From: Streptomyces werraensis
GTDB taxonomy: Bacteria; Actinomycetota; Actinomycetes; Streptomycetales; Streptomycetaceae
Length of the DNA: 64,000 nt
NCBI GenBank assembly: GCA_014656175.1
Contig: BNBX01000004.1
Location: 306,290-370,289 of the forward strand
Reading direction: 5' to 3'
Positions within the stretch are counted from its first letter, which is position 1. Every line of letters begins with the position of its first letter. The position numbers and the translations under genes are program-made. Under the pieces are notes generated by a model, which saw only the letters and a list, made by a program, of their open reading frames with translations, did not search any database and had not been told where the DNA came from. Below, piece by piece: positions 9,475 to 18,214 of the stretch.

Positions 9475-10290
9475 ATGTGCGGACGGTATGCAGCGAGTCG
9501 CAGGCCCGAGGATCTCGCCGGGATCTTCGAGATCGAGAAGTGGGAGCCCGAGGAGACCCTGGAGCCCGACTACAACGTGGCGCCGACCAAGGAGGTCTAC
9601 GCCGTCCTCGACCGTCCTCTGAAGGACGCGGACGACCCCCGCCCGGTTCGGCAGCTGCGCACGCTGAAGTGGGGACTGGTGCCCTCCTGGTCCAAGACCC
9701 CCGAGGGAGGCGCCCGGATGATCAACGCGCGCGCGGAGACCGTCCACGAGAAGCCGTCGTACCGCCGTGCCTTCGCCTCCCGCCGCTGCATCCTCCCCGC
9801 CGACGGCTACTACGAGTGGGTCACCGGCAAGCAGGAGCGCGACCTGGAGGTCGAGGGCAAGAAGAAGCGCCCCCGCAAGCAGCCCTACTTCGTCACCCCG
9901 GCCGACGGCTCGGTCTTCGCGATGGCCGGACTGTACGAGTTCTGGCGCGACCGCACCCTGCCCGACGACCACCCGCGCGCCTGGTGGGTGACCTGCTCCG
10001 TGATCACCACCGAGGCCGAGACGAGTCCGCTGGCCGTGGCCCCGGCGGAGGGGCCGCACGCGCTGGCCGAGATCCACCCGCGGATGCCGCTGATGCTCAC
10101 CCCGGACCGCTGGGACGCCTGGCTCGACCCGTCCCGCACCGACCCCGAGGACCTGCGCGGGCTGCTCGCCCCGCCGCCGCCCGGTCTGATGCGCGCCTAC
10201 CCGGTCACCACCGCCGTCAGCAACGTCCGCAACAACGGCCCGGAGCTGCTGAAGGAGCTGGCCGCCCCGGAAGAGGGCACACTCTTCTGA
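9475..10290 (+). CDS. SRAP-domain DNA-protein crosslink protein (YedK/HMCES-like)
   Basis: A 271-residue SOS-response-associated peptidase-fold protein. The sequence begins M-C-G-R, exposing Cys2 after methionine removal; Cys2 forms the thiazolidine crosslink with abasic sites in single-stranded DNA. Supporting residues are N34 in YNVAPT, the conserved E114 in DGYYEW and H201 in IHPRMP. It protects abasic sites at replication forks. The start is fixed by the absolute need for Cys2. It is followed after 1 nt by an alpha/beta-hydrolase gene and is probably cotranscribed with it. Confidence 0.94.
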   Translation: MCGRYAASRRPEDLAGIFEIEKWEPEETLEPDYNVAPTKEVYAVLDRPLKDADDPRPVRQLRTLKWGLVPSWSKTPEGGARMINARAETVHEKPSYRRAFASRRCILPADGYYEWVTGKQERDLEVEGKKKRPRKQPYFVTPADGSVFAMAGLYEFWRDRTLPDDHPRAWWVTCSVITTEAETSPLAVAPAEGPHALAEIHPRMPLMLTPDRWDAWLDPSRTDPEDLRGLLAPPPPGLMRAYPVTTAVSNVRNNGPELLKELAAPEEGTLF

Positions 10291-10291
10291 C

Positions 10292-10951
10292 GTGACCACC
10301 GAGTCTGACGCGATCACCGACGTGACCACCGAAACGATCACCACGGACGCCGGCGACGCCCGCATCACCTGGCATCACGCCGGGCAGCCGCGTCTCGTCC
10401 TCGCCGCGGGCCACGGCGCGGGCGGCGGCATCGGGGCCCGCGACCTCGCCGCGCTCGCCGCCGTCCTGCCCGCGCACGGCGTGACCGTCGCGCTCGTCGA
10501 ACAGCCATGGCGGGTGGCCGGCAAGAAGGTCGCCCCGGCGCCGAAGACCCTGGACACCGGCTGGCGCGGCGTCTGGCCCGCGCTGACGAGGCCCGGGCTG
10601 CCGGTGATCTCCGGCGGACGCAGCGCCGGCGCCCGCGTCGCCTGCCGCACCGCGACGGAACTGGGCGCCCGGGCCGTCCTGGCGCTGAGCTTCCCGCTGC
10701 ACCCGCCGGGCAGGCCGGAGAAGTCCCGCGCCGACGAACTGCTGGGCGCGGGCGTCCCCACACTCGTCGTCCAGGGCGGCAACGACCCCTTCGGGAAACC
10801 CGCCGAGTTCCCCGAGGGGGACCACGAACTGGTGGAGGTGCCGCAGGCCGACCACGGCTTCGCCGTGCCCAGGCGGGCGGACCTCGCACAGGAGGAGGCC
10901 CTCCGGATCGTCACGGACGCGGTCGTGCGGTGGACGGCCGCCCTGGGCTGA
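10292..10951 (+). CDS. Alpha/beta-hydrolase (KANSL3/dienelactone-hydrolase-like)
   Basis: A 219-residue hydrolase of the small KANL3/Tex30 group. The oxyanion region is AAGHGAGG, the nucleophile elbow is GGRSAGAR (Ser near 110), the acid is in GGNDPFG and the His in ADHGFAV. No substrate is known. The GTG at 10292 lies one base after the SRAP stop; a second GTG at 10322 sits in an exact repeat of the same CGTGACCACCGA sequence and is an alternative start. Coupling to SRAP may be purely transcriptional. Confidence 0.85.
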   Translation: MTTESDAITDVTTETITTDAGDARITWHHAGQPRLVLAAGHGAGGGIGARDLAALAAVLPAHGVTVALVEQPWRVAGKKVAPAPKTLDTGWRGVWPALTRPGLPVISGGRSAGARVACRTATELGARAVLALSFPLHPPGRPEKSRADELLGAGVPTLVVQGGNDPFGKPAEFPEGDHELVEVPQADHGFAVPRRADLAQEEALRIVTDAVVRWTAALG

Positions 10952-10962
10952 GGCGCCGGCCG

Positions 10963-10988
10963 GGAATGCGAGCGCGGCCCCCGCTGTT
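10963..10988 (+). promoter_or_regulatory. SigR-dependent promoter (sigRp2-type)
   Basis: GGAAT at 10963-10967 and GTT at 10986-10988 are separated by exactly 18 bp, the published SigR consensus. It lies 60-85 bp upstream of the ATG of the long SigR form, so thiol stress would amplify sigR-rsrA expression through positive autoregulation. Confidence 0.9.
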
Positions 10989-11047
10989 GTGGGGTGCGTA
11001 CGTGCCGGTCGAACGGCACCGCCGCCGTAGGAGAGGAAGTCCACCGC

Positions 11048-11899
11048 ATGGGTTCCACGTTCTGCCCGAGCCGCAGTGCCCGCGCCGACCTCGACTGGAC
11101 GGTGCTGCACGCGGCCAAGACCGCCCCGATTCGGGCGGCGGGCGGACCGCATCGTCGTCTATCCTCCGATTCGGGTGAGGCCGGTGTCGGTCTCACGACG
11201 ACATTCGAGGAGGTGGGTCCGGTTCCCGGTACCGACGCAGGGACCGAACACGGCCAGGCGGAGCAGCCCGAGGGCCAGGGCGACACGCGCGCGGAGTCGA
11301 CCACGGAGCGCAGCGCGCGCTTCGAACGGGACGCGCTCGAGTTCCTCGACCAGATGTACTCGGCCGCGCTGCGCATGACGCGCAACCCGGCCGACGCCGA
11401 GGACCTGGTGCAGGAGACCTACGCCAAGGCGTACGGGTCGTTCCACCAGTTCCGCGAGGGCACCAACCTCAAGGCGTGGCTGTACCGGATCCTCACCAAC
11501 ACCTTCATCAACTCGTACCGCAAGAAGCAGCGCGAACCCCAGCGCTCCGCGGCCGAGGAGATCGAGGACTGGCAGCTCGCGCGCGCCGAGTCGCACATGT
11601 CCACGGGTCTGCGCTCCGCCGAGTCGCAGGCGTTGGACCACCTGCCGGACTCGGACGTGAAGGAAGCCCTGCAGGCGATCCCGGAGGAGTTCCGCATCGC
11701 GGTGTATCTCGCCGATGTCGAGGGCTTTGCCTACAAGGAGATCGCCGACATCATGGGGACACCCATCGGAACGGTGATGTCCCGGCTTCACCGGGGACGT
11801 CGCCAGCTGCGCGGCATGCTCGAGGACTACGCGCGCGAGCGCGGGCTGGTCCCGGCCGGTGCCGGGGAGTCGAACGAAGCGAAAGGCTCGGGGTCATGA
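11048..11899 (+). CDS. sigR: ECF sigma factor SigR (thiol-oxidative stress), two isoforms
   Basis: An ECF sigma factor controlling the disulfide-stress regulon. Region 2 includes [20 protein letters not shown] and region 4 includes [20 protein letters not shown]. The ATG at 11048 has GGAGAGGAAG upstream and gives 283 residues. An in-frame GTG at 11213, directly after GAGGAG, gives the 228-residue core. The extension between them is exactly 55 residues, matching the unstable SigR-prime isoform described in S. coelicolor, which is made from the induced promoter and degraded rapidly. The stop overlaps the rsrA start (ATGA), indicating translational coupling. Confidence 0.96.
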   Translation: MGSTFCPSRSARADLDWTVLHAAKTAPIRAAGGPHRRLSSDSGEAGVGLTTTFEEVGPVPGTDAGTEHGQAEQPEGQGDTRAESTTERSARFERDALEFLDQMYSAALRMTRNPADAEDLVQETYAKAYGSFHQFREGTNLKAWLYRILTNTFINSYRKKQREPQRSAAEEIEDWQLARAESHMSTGLRSAESQALDHLPDSDVKEALQAIPEEFRIAVYLADVEGFAYKEIADIMGTPIGTVMSRLHRGRRQLRGMLEDYARERGLVPAGAGESNEAKGSGS

Positions 11900-12198
11900 G
11901 CTGCGGAGAGCCGCACGAGACGGATTGCAGCGAAATCCTCGATCATCTCTACGAGTTCCTCGACCGTGAGATGCCGGATGCCGACTGCCGGAAGTTCGAG
12001 CACCACTTCGAGGAGTGCTCGCCCTGCCTGGAGAAGTACGGGCTGGAGCAGGCGGTCAAGAAGCTCGTCAAGCGGTGTTGCGGCCAGGACGACGTGCCGG
12101 GCGACCTGCGGTCGAAGGTCATGGGCCGGATCGACCTGATCCGCTCCGGCCAGTCCGTGCCCGAGCAGGACGTCACGGCCGCTCCGCAGGAGTCCTGA
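11896..12198 (+). CDS. rsrA: Zinc-binding anti-sigma factor RsrA
   Basis: A 100-residue ZAS-family redox-sensing anti-sigma factor. The metal and redox residues C11, H37, C41 and C44 fall at exactly the positions established for S. coelicolor RsrA; C31 and the vicinal CC near 61-62 are additional cysteines. In the reduced zinc form it sequesters SigR; disulfide formation ejects zinc and releases it. The ATG overlaps the sigR stop by 4 nt, keeping stoichiometry tight. Confidence 0.96.
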   Translation: MSCGEPHETDCSEILDHLYEFLDREMPDADCRKFEHHFEECSPCLEKYGLEQAVKKLVKRCCGQDDVPGDLRSKVMGRIDLIRSGQSVPEQDVTAAPQES

Positions 12199-12342
12199 CA
12201 CCGCCCCACCCCGGGGCCCGCGTCACCCGATTGTGCTAATCCGCCGGTGGTCCGCCCGCGGCGGCGCCCGCGCCCGTCCTAGGCTCCAGAGGCCGGCGGA
12301 CGGAGAAGGACGACGCGCGCGGCACGGTCGGGGGAGGGGCTC

Positions 12343-13722
12343 ATGGAGGCGTTACCGGCGCGGGCCCGGGTGTATCTCGTAGGCGTCACCCTGCTGGGAC
12401 TGTGCTGTCTGCTCCCCCTGCCGGGCGTCCCCCGGCCGGGGGTGCTGTCGTCCCTGCCCGACCCGCGCGTCCCCTGGTGGCCGGTCGTCCTGCTCGCCGC
12501 CCTGTACGCCGGATGCGAGCGTCTCGCCCGGTCCCGTCTCGTCGCCGGTCCGCATCCCGGCGGCACCTTCCACCCCGTGCTGCTCGCCGGGGCCTTCTTG
12601 CTGCCGCCCACAGCCGCCGCCCTCGTCGCGCTGCCCGGGGCGCTGCTGCTCCCCGTCGAGCACGGCCCGCGGCTCGCGCGCCGGCTGTGGCGCACCGGCC
12701 GGCTCGTCGTCGCCGTGTGGGCCGCCGGCCTGGTCCACCTGAAGACCGGCGGCCGGGACGCGGTGGCGCACTGCGACATGCCGGGCGCCCTCGCCACGGC
12801 GGGCGCCGCCGTGCTCGCGTTCTGCCTCGTCCTCACCCTGCTCGACGGCGGCGTCCTGGCGCCCGCCCCCGGCGCGCTGCCCCGCAGCCGTCCCGTGGCC
12901 GCCTGGTGGAGGCTGTTCCTCGGCTCACTGGCGCCGCTCACCGTGCACGGCCTGGCCGGGCTGATGATGGCCCTGCTGTGGCGCAGCCCCTACGGGCCGG
13001 TGGCGGCGCTGCTGGTGCTGCTGCCGATGGGCGTCTCGTGGTGGGCGTTCGCCCAGTACCACCGGGAGCGCGCCGCGCACCAGGCCACGATCCGCGCGCT
13101 GGTGCAGGCCGTCGACATCAAGGACGGCTACACGCGCGGGCACAGCGAGCGCGTCGGCCGGGCGTCGATGCTGATCGCGCGCGAACTCGGCATGGACGAC
13201 GAGCGGGTGGAGATGCTGCGCTTCGCGGGCATCCTGCACGACGTCGGCAAGCTCGGGGTGCCCACCCGGCTGCTCACCAAGAACGGCCCGCTCACCCCCG
13301 AGGAGCGGCGCGTCATCGAACTGCACCCCGAGTACGGGCACGAGATGGTGCGCGGCATCTCCTTCCTCGGCGAGGCGCGCGCGGCCGTGCTGCACCACCA
13401 CGAGCGGCTCGACGGCAAGGGCTACCCCTACGGGCTGGCGGGCGGTCAGATCCCGGAGTCCGCGCGGGTCGTCGCGGTCGCCGACGCCTTCGACGCGATG
13501 ACGTCCACCCGCAGCTACAGCAGGGCGCGCCCGGTGCCTGTGGCGCTGGAGGAGCTGGAGCGGTGCGCGGGGACGCACTTCGACCCGCGGATGGTGAAGG
13601 CGCTGGTCCGCGCGATCGGCCGCACCGGCTGGCACCCCGTGGTGACCGCCGACGAGCCCCGGCGGACGGCCGTCCCCGGTCCCGCCGCACCCGTCACCGG
13701 CCGTCCCGGTGCGCGCCGGTGA
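12343..13722 (+). CDS. Membrane HD-GYP domain protein
   Basis: A 459-residue protein with about six hydrophobic N-terminal segments (residues 8-235) followed by a cytoplasmic HD-GYP domain (about 245-425). The HD pair is in ILHDVGKLGVP, followed by the conserved histidines of HHHERLDGKGYPYGLAG, which contains the GYP motif, and VVAVADAFDAMT. The family hydrolyses cyclic di-nucleotides or related phosphodiesters. The ATG at 12343 follows GGGGGAGGGG. It overlaps the next, degenerate HD gene by GTGA, so both are one transcription unit, possibly separate from rsrA. Confidence 0.9.
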   Translation: MEALPARARVYLVGVTLLGLCCLLPLPGVPRPGVLSSLPDPRVPWWPVVLLAALYAGCERLARSRLVAGPHPGGTFHPVLLAGAFLLPPTAAALVALPGALLLPVEHGPRLARRLWRTGRLVVAVWAAGLVHLKTGGRDAVAHCDMPGALATAGAAVLAFCLVLTLLDGGVLAPAPGALPRSRPVAAWWRLFLGSLAPLTVHGLAGLMMALLWRSPYGPVAALLVLLPMGVSWWAFAQYHRERAAHQATIRALVQAVDIKDGYTRGHSERVGRASMLIARELGMDDERVEMLRFAGILHDVGKLGVPTRLLTKNGPLTPEERRVIELHPEYGHEMVRGISFLGEARAAVLHHHERLDGKGYPYGLAGGQIPESARVVAVADAFDAMTSTRSYSRARPVPVALEELERCAGTHFDPRMVKALVRAIGRTGWHPVVTADEPRRTAVPGPAAPVTGRPGARR

Positions 13723-14981
13723 GGCCCCGCGCGCACACCGTCCCGCTGCACACCGTCGTGCACCTGTGCGCCGCCGTCCTGGCGGCCGGGTCGCTGGGCG
13801 CCACGCTGTACCACGGCGTCGAGGACCGCTCCACCGCCCTCGCCTTCGGCACGCTCGTCGCGGTCGGCGAGCTCACCCGGCGGGGCGGCCGGGGGATCAG
13901 GGAGCCCGCGCCGCTCGCCGCGGCCGGCGCGCTGGCGTACGCGCTGCTCGGCGAGGTCGCGGGGCGGCCCGCCGAACTCGGCGCCGCCCAGGTCGTCACC
14001 GTGGTGCTCGCCGCGTCGCTGCTCGGCAGCGTCCCGCACGTCGGACGCGGCGACGGGCCCGCCCTGGACCCCGTGACCCGCAGGGTGCTGACCGTCGGCT
14101 TCGTCGCCGTGTGCTTCCACCCGCTGCACGCCCGGGGCGCGTTCGACGACTTCAGCGGGCCGGGACACGCGCTGCTGCTGCTCGTCCTGCTGACCCTGAC
14201 CGCGCTGTGCGACGCCGTGCTCGCCGCCGCGCTGGCCCACTCCCGCACCGGCTGGCCCTTCCCGCCGCTGCTGCGCGACGAACTGCGGGCGGTGTCCGGC
14301 ATCGGCGCCGCCGTCGTCGCCACCGGCGCGGTGATGGCGCTGGGCGCGGCGGTCGTGGGGCTGTGGGCGCTGCCCGTGTTCTCCGTACCGCTGCTGCTCG
14401 CGCAGCTGTCCCACCGGAGGTACACGGCGGTGCGCGCCACCTACCGGCAGACCATCGCGTCCCTCGCGCGCGCCACCGAGATCGCCGGGTACACCCCGCA
14501 CGGGCACTCGCGCCGGGTCGCCGCGCTCAGTCAGGCGGTGGGCCGGGACCTCGGGCTGACCGAGCCGGAGCTGACCGTGCTGGAGTACGCGGCGCTGATG
14601 CACGACATCGGGCAGCTCAGCCTCGTCGATCCGGTGCCCGAGGGCGCCACTGCCGGGCTGCCGCCCGCCGAGCAGCGGCGGATCGCGCTCCTGGGCGGCG
14701 CGGTGGTGCGGCAGACCGGGGTGGATCCCCGGGTCGCCGGGATCGTCGAACGCCAGGCCGACCCGCACGCCGAGCAGCCGCTCGCCGCCCGTATCGTCCG
14801 CGTGGTGAACGCGTACGACGAGAAGTGCAGGGAAGGAGGGCCCGGGGGGCCGCTGACCGCGCTGGAGGAACTGCGGCTGGGGGCCGCCGGGGAGTACGCG
14901 CCGGAGGTCGTCGAGGCCCTGGCCAGGGTTCTGTCCCGGGACACGGAGGGGACGCGTGAGCAGGTGGACCGGTCGTGGTGA
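13719..14981 (+). CDS. Membrane HD-domain protein, degenerate partner of the HD-GYP gene
   Basis: A 420-residue paralogue-like partner of the preceding gene: several N-terminal hydrophobic segments, then an HD-type domain (about 245-410). An HD pair is present in YAALMHDIGQLSL, but the downstream HHH and GYP elements are missing; the equivalent place reads IVERQADPHAEQ. It is therefore likely to be catalytically weak or inactive and may be a regulatory or heteromeric partner. The GTG at 13719 overlaps the upstream stop (GTGA), the only plausible coupled start. Confidence 0.85.
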   Translation: MRPRAHTVPLHTVVHLCAAVLAAGSLGATLYHGVEDRSTALAFGTLVAVGELTRRGGRGIREPAPLAAAGALAYALLGEVAGRPAELGAAQVVTVVLAASLLGSVPHVGRGDGPALDPVTRRVLTVGFVAVCFHPLHARGAFDDFSGPGHALLLLVLLTLTALCDAVLAAALAHSRTGWPFPPLLRDELRAVSGIGAAVVATGAVMALGAAVVGLWALPVFSVPLLLAQLSHRRYTAVRATYRQTIASLARATEIAGYTPHGHSRRVAALSQAVGRDLGLTEPELTVLEYAALMHDIGQLSLVDPVPEGATAGLPPAEQRRIALLGGAVVRQTGVDPRVAGIVERQADPHAEQPLAARIVRVVNAYDEKCREGGPGGPLTALEELRLGAAGEYAPEVVEALARVLSRDTEGTREQVDRSW

Positions 14982-15137
14982 GAGGGCGGACCGGGCGGTC
15001 TGGTTCCCGGCCGAGCTGGGTAACCCATGGGTAATGAGCGCCCTCGCGGCCGTACGTGGTTGGATGCGAAGGAGAGGGTGTCCGGGGGCGCCGATCGCTG
15101 CGGCCGGCCCACCGAACGGAACTGGCAGGCGGGAATC

Positions 15138-16118
15138 GTGAGGATCTTCGGCAAGGGACGTCACCGGCCCTCCGCCTCCTGGCGGCAGGCCACGGACCGC
15201 GCGTTCACGCTCATCGGCGACGGCCGGTACGAGGACGCGGGCGCGCTGCTGACACGGGCCGCCGATCTGGAGCCCTGGCTGTCGGAGTCCTGGTTCAACC
15301 TCGCGCTGCTGCACAAGTTCCGGCACGACTGGGAGCAGGCGCGCGCCGCCGGACTGCGCGCCGTCGCCCTGCTCGACCGCGACACCGGCGCGCCGGACTG
15401 GTGGAACGTGGGCATCGCCGCCACCGCCCTGCAGGACTGGCCGCTGGCCCGCCGCGCCTGGCAGGCGTACGGGCTCAAGGTGCCAGGACCCGCGACCGAC
15501 TCGGGCGAGCCCCTCGGCATGGACCTGGGCAGCGCGGCCGTGCGGCTGTCCCCGGAGGGGGAGGCCGAAGTGGTGTGGGGGCGGCGGCTCGACCCGGCCC
15601 GCATCGAGGTGCTGTCCATCCCCCTGCCGTCCTCGGGACGCCGCTGGGGCGAGGTCGTCCTGCACGACGGGGTGCCGCACGGTGAGCGGAGCACCGCCGC
15701 CGGGCACACCTACCCGGTGTTCGACGAGATCGAGTTGTGGGCGCCCTCGCCGGTGCCGACCTGGGTGGTGCTGCTGGAGGCGGCGTCCGAGGCCGACCGG
15801 GACGCGCTGGAACAGCTCGCGTCCGACGCCGGGTTCGCGGCCGAGGACTGGTCGTCCTCGGTGCGGCTGCTGTGCCGGATGTGCTCGGAGTCGCGGATGC
15901 CGTCCGACGAGGGTGACGGTGAGCATCTCGATCCGCACGATCACAGCGAGCCGGGGCATCCCGGGCCGTTGGGGCACCGGACGGACGGGCAGTTGTGGGT
16001 GCCGGAGCGGGAATGCGGCATTGCCGCGCCCGCGTCCTTGGTCCGGGGGCTGCTGGACGGGTGGGTCGCCGACAGTCCGGACTCCCGGGACTGGCGGGAT
16101 CTCGAAGAGGTCTGCTAG
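15138..16118 (+). CDS. TPR-containing protein of unknown function
   Basis: A 326-residue protein with N-terminal TPR-like helices (about 12-110: [26 protein letters not shown] and [17 protein letters not shown]), a middle beta-rich region and an acidic, His-rich stretch near 255-280 ([18 protein letters not shown]). A pair CRMC near 245 could bind metal. I do not recognise a function. The GTG at 15138 gives MRIFGKG; other in-frame starts at 15078 and 15027 cannot be excluded because no Shine-Dalgarno is well placed. It is conserved in Streptomyces beside the terpene and PDF genes by memory of gene order. Confidence 0.75.
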   Translation: MRIFGKGRHRPSASWRQATDRAFTLIGDGRYEDAGALLTRAADLEPWLSESWFNLALLHKFRHDWEQARAAGLRAVALLDRDTGAPDWWNVGIAATALQDWPLARRAWQAYGLKVPGPATDSGEPLGMDLGSAAVRLSPEGEAEVVWGRRLDPARIEVLSIPLPSSGRRWGEVVLHDGVPHGERSTAAGHTYPVFDEIELWAPSPVPTWVVLLEAASEADRDALEQLASDAGFAAEDWSSSVRLLCRMCSESRMPSDEGDGEHLDPHDHSEPGHPGPLGHRTDGQLWVPERECGIAAPASLVRGLLDGWVADSPDSRDWRDLEEVC

Positions 16119-16186
16119 GGCCCGCTGCCGGATGCGGGCTCGTGGCTGACCGCGCCCACGCGGCGGAGCCGCACACCGATGCTGCC

Positions 16187-16208
16187 CAGCGCCCCTCACG
16201 GGGCGCTG
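16187..16208. terminator. Hairpin after the TPR gene
   Basis: A 9-bp perfect inverted repeat (16187-16195 with 16200-16208) with a TCAC loop, about 70 nt after the TPR-gene stop and 54 nt before def. Confidence 0.65.
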
Positions 16209-16261
16209 CCGCTTACCCTTGTCACATCACCTCCGGTTTCTCAGGAAGGCACACGTCGGTC

Positions 16262-16912
16262 ATGGCTCAGCAGGACACCGATCAGCAGCACGCGGGCGTG
16301 CTCCCCGTCGACGACGAGGGCTACGTCATCGACACGGAGGACTGCGAGAAGCGCGAGGCTCAGTGGCGGGAGCGCGGCACCTCGCGCCCGATCACCGTGG
16401 TCGGCAACCCGGTGCTCCACAAGGAGTGCAAGGACGTCACGGACTTCGGCGAGGAGTTCCAGCAGCTCGTCGCCGACATGTTCGCCAGCCAGCGCACCGC
16501 CGAAGGCGTGGGCCTGGCCGCCAACCAGATCGGTGTCGACCTGAAGGTCTTCGTCTACGACTGCCCCGACGACGAGGGCGTGCGCCACGTCGGCGTGGTC
16601 TGCAACCCCAAGCTGGTCGAACTGCCCGCCGAGCGGCGCCGGCTGGACGACAGCAGCGAGGGCTGCCTCTCGGTGCCCACCGCGTACGCGCCGCTGGCCC
16701 GGCCCGACTACGCCGAGGTGACCGGCCAGGACGAGAAGGGCAACCCGATCCGGGTACGCGGAACGGGTTACTTCGCGCGCTGCCTCCAGCACGAGACGGA
16801 CCACCTGTACGGCTACCTGTACATCGACCGTCTGTCGAAGCGCGAGCGCAAGGCCGCGCTCAAGCAGATGGCCGAGAACGAGCCGCGCTACCCCGTGGTC
16901 GCCAACGACTGA
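16262..16912 (+). CDS. def: Peptide deformylase
   Basis: A 216-residue metalloenzyme that removes the N-formyl group from nascent proteins. The three family motifs are intact: [15 protein letters not shown] and QHETDHLYG (the HExxH metal site). It has an N-terminal extension of about 40 residues relative to the minimal enzyme (acidic, ending near [10 protein letters not shown]), common in actinobacterial deformylases. The start is the ATG at 16262; the nearest purine-rich tract (AGGAAGG) is somewhat far upstream. It is monocistronic, bounded by hairpins on both sides. Confidence 0.94.
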   Translation: MAQQDTDQQHAGVLPVDDEGYVIDTEDCEKREAQWRERGTSRPITVVGNPVLHKECKDVTDFGEEFQQLVADMFASQRTAEGVGLAANQIGVDLKVFVYDCPDDEGVRHVGVVCNPKLVELPAERRRLDDSSEGCLSVPTAYAPLARPDYAEVTGQDEKGNPIRVRGTGYFARCLQHETDHLYGYLYIDRLSKRERKAALKQMAENEPRYPVVAND

Positions 16913-16943
16913 CCGCCTTCACGGCTTCCTTCACATCGCGCGC

Positions 16944-16980
16944 ACGGCGCCCGATCCGGTACATCCCGGACGGGCGCCGT
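16944..16980. terminator. Hairpin after def
   Basis: A 10-bp perfect outer stem (16944-16953 with 16971-16980), a small internal loop and an inner CCGG/CCGG stem, 31 nt after the def stop. Confidence 0.78.
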
Positions 16981-17128
16981 TCGTCTGTGCGCATCCAGAA
17001 GTAGTGAAAGGAGCAAATCCGTTCCCAGAGCGGTCAGTTGTGGTGCTGAATGGAGGTGCGGGGATACGCACGGCGTACGCCCGGCTCGGGGGGCGGGCGC
17101 TCAACTGGCGGCTGAGAGGGGAATGTTC

Positions 17129-18214
17129 GTGCATGCTTTGTCACACGGCTCCACATCGACACCGACCACCATCGCGGTTCCACCGGCGCTGTCTCTTCCG
17201 GTGATCGAGGCGGCGTTTCCCCGGCAACTCCACCCGTATTGGCCGAAGCTCCAGAGGGAGACCCGGGCATGGCTGCTCGAAAAGCGGCTCATGACGCCGG
17301 AGAAGGTGGAGTCATATGCCGACGGCCTGTGCTACACGGACCTCATGGCGGGCTACTACATAGGCGCGCCCGACGAGGTCCTCCAGGCGATAGCGGACTA
17401 CAGCGCCTGGTTCTTCGTCTGGGACGACCGTCACGATCGCGACATCGTGCACGGCCGGCCCGATGCCTGGCGGCGGCTGAAGGACCTGCTGCACAACGCC
17501 CTCGACCGCCCCGGTGACCACCTGGGTCACCAGGACCCCGTGGTCGCGGGCCTCGCCGACAGTGTGCAGCGGCTCTACGCGTTCCTTCCGGACACCTGGA
17601 ACGCGCGGTTCGCGCGCCACTTCCACGCCGTGATCGAGGCGTACGACCGGGAGTTCCACAACCGCACCGAAGGCATCGTCCCGACCGTCGAGGAATACCT
17701 CGAACTGCGCCGCCTCACTTTCGCGCACCGGATCTGGACCGACCTTCTGGAACCGAGCGCGGGGTACGAACTTCCGGACGCGGTGCGGAAGGACCCGGCG
17801 TATCGGAAACCGGCGCTGCTCAGTCAGGAATTCGCCGCCTGGTACAACGACCTCTGCTCGCTGCCCAAGGAAATCGCCGGAAACGAGGTGCACAATCTCG
17901 GCATCAGTCTCGTCACCCATGAGGGAATGACCCTCGAAGAGGCGATCGCCGACGTACGGCGCCGCGTGGAGAAATGCATCAGCGAATTCCTGGACGCGGA
18001 ACAGGAGGCATTACGGTTCGCCGACCGGCTCGACGACGGGACGGTGGGCGGAAAGGAGACGAGCGCCGCCGTACGCGCCTGCGTCGGCAACATGCGGAAC
18101 TGGTTCAGTTCCGTCTACTGGTTCCACCACGAGTCCGGCCGGTACCGGGTCGACAGCTGGGACGACCGGTCCACGCCCCCGTACGTCAACAACGCAACGG
18201 AAGGTGAGAAATGA
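17129..18214 (+). CDS. cyc1: Epi-isozizaene synthase (sesquiterpene cyclase)
   Basis: A 361-residue class I terpene cyclase converting farnesyl diphosphate to epi-isozizaene, the precursor of the antibiotic albaflavenone. The Asp-rich motif is D99-D-R-H-D103 and the NSE triad is N240, S244 and E248, identical in numbering to the crystallised S. coelicolor enzyme; the cavity aromatics F95, F96 and W203 are also conserved. GTG at 17129 is preferred over ATG at 17123 because it leaves 7-8 nt after GAGAGGGGA and gives exactly 361 residues. The stop overlaps the P450 start (ATGA), so product and oxidase are coupled. Confidence 0.96.
   Translation: MHALSHGSTSTPTTIAVPPALSLPVIEAAFPRQLHPYWPKLQRETRAWLLEKRLMTPEKVESYADGLCYTDLMAGYYIGAPDEVLQAIADYSAWFFVWDDRHDRDIVHGRPDAWRRLKDLLHNALDRPGDHLGHQDPVVAGLADSVQRLYAFLPDTWNARFARHFHAVIEAYDREFHNRTEGIVPTVEEYLELRRLTFAHRIWTDLLEPSAGYELPDAVRKDPAYRKPALLSQEFAAWYNDLCSLPKEIAGNEVHNLGISLVTHEGMTLEEAIADVRRRVEKCISEFLDAEQEALRFADRLDDGTVGGKETSAAVRACVGNMRNWFSSVYWFHHESGRYRVDSWDDRSTPPYVNNATEGEK

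Noticed and set aside
15027..15137. Longer N-terminus for the TPR protein from ATG 15027
   Set aside because: The extra 37 residues are low-complexity and no ribosome-binding site is placed before that ATG; the shorter GTG start is used, though not certain.
17123..17128. ATG 17123 as start of epi-isozizaene synthase
   Set aside because: It lies directly on the GAGAGGGGA ribosome-binding site; GTG 17129 gives the standard spacing and the exact 361-residue length with matching residue numbers.
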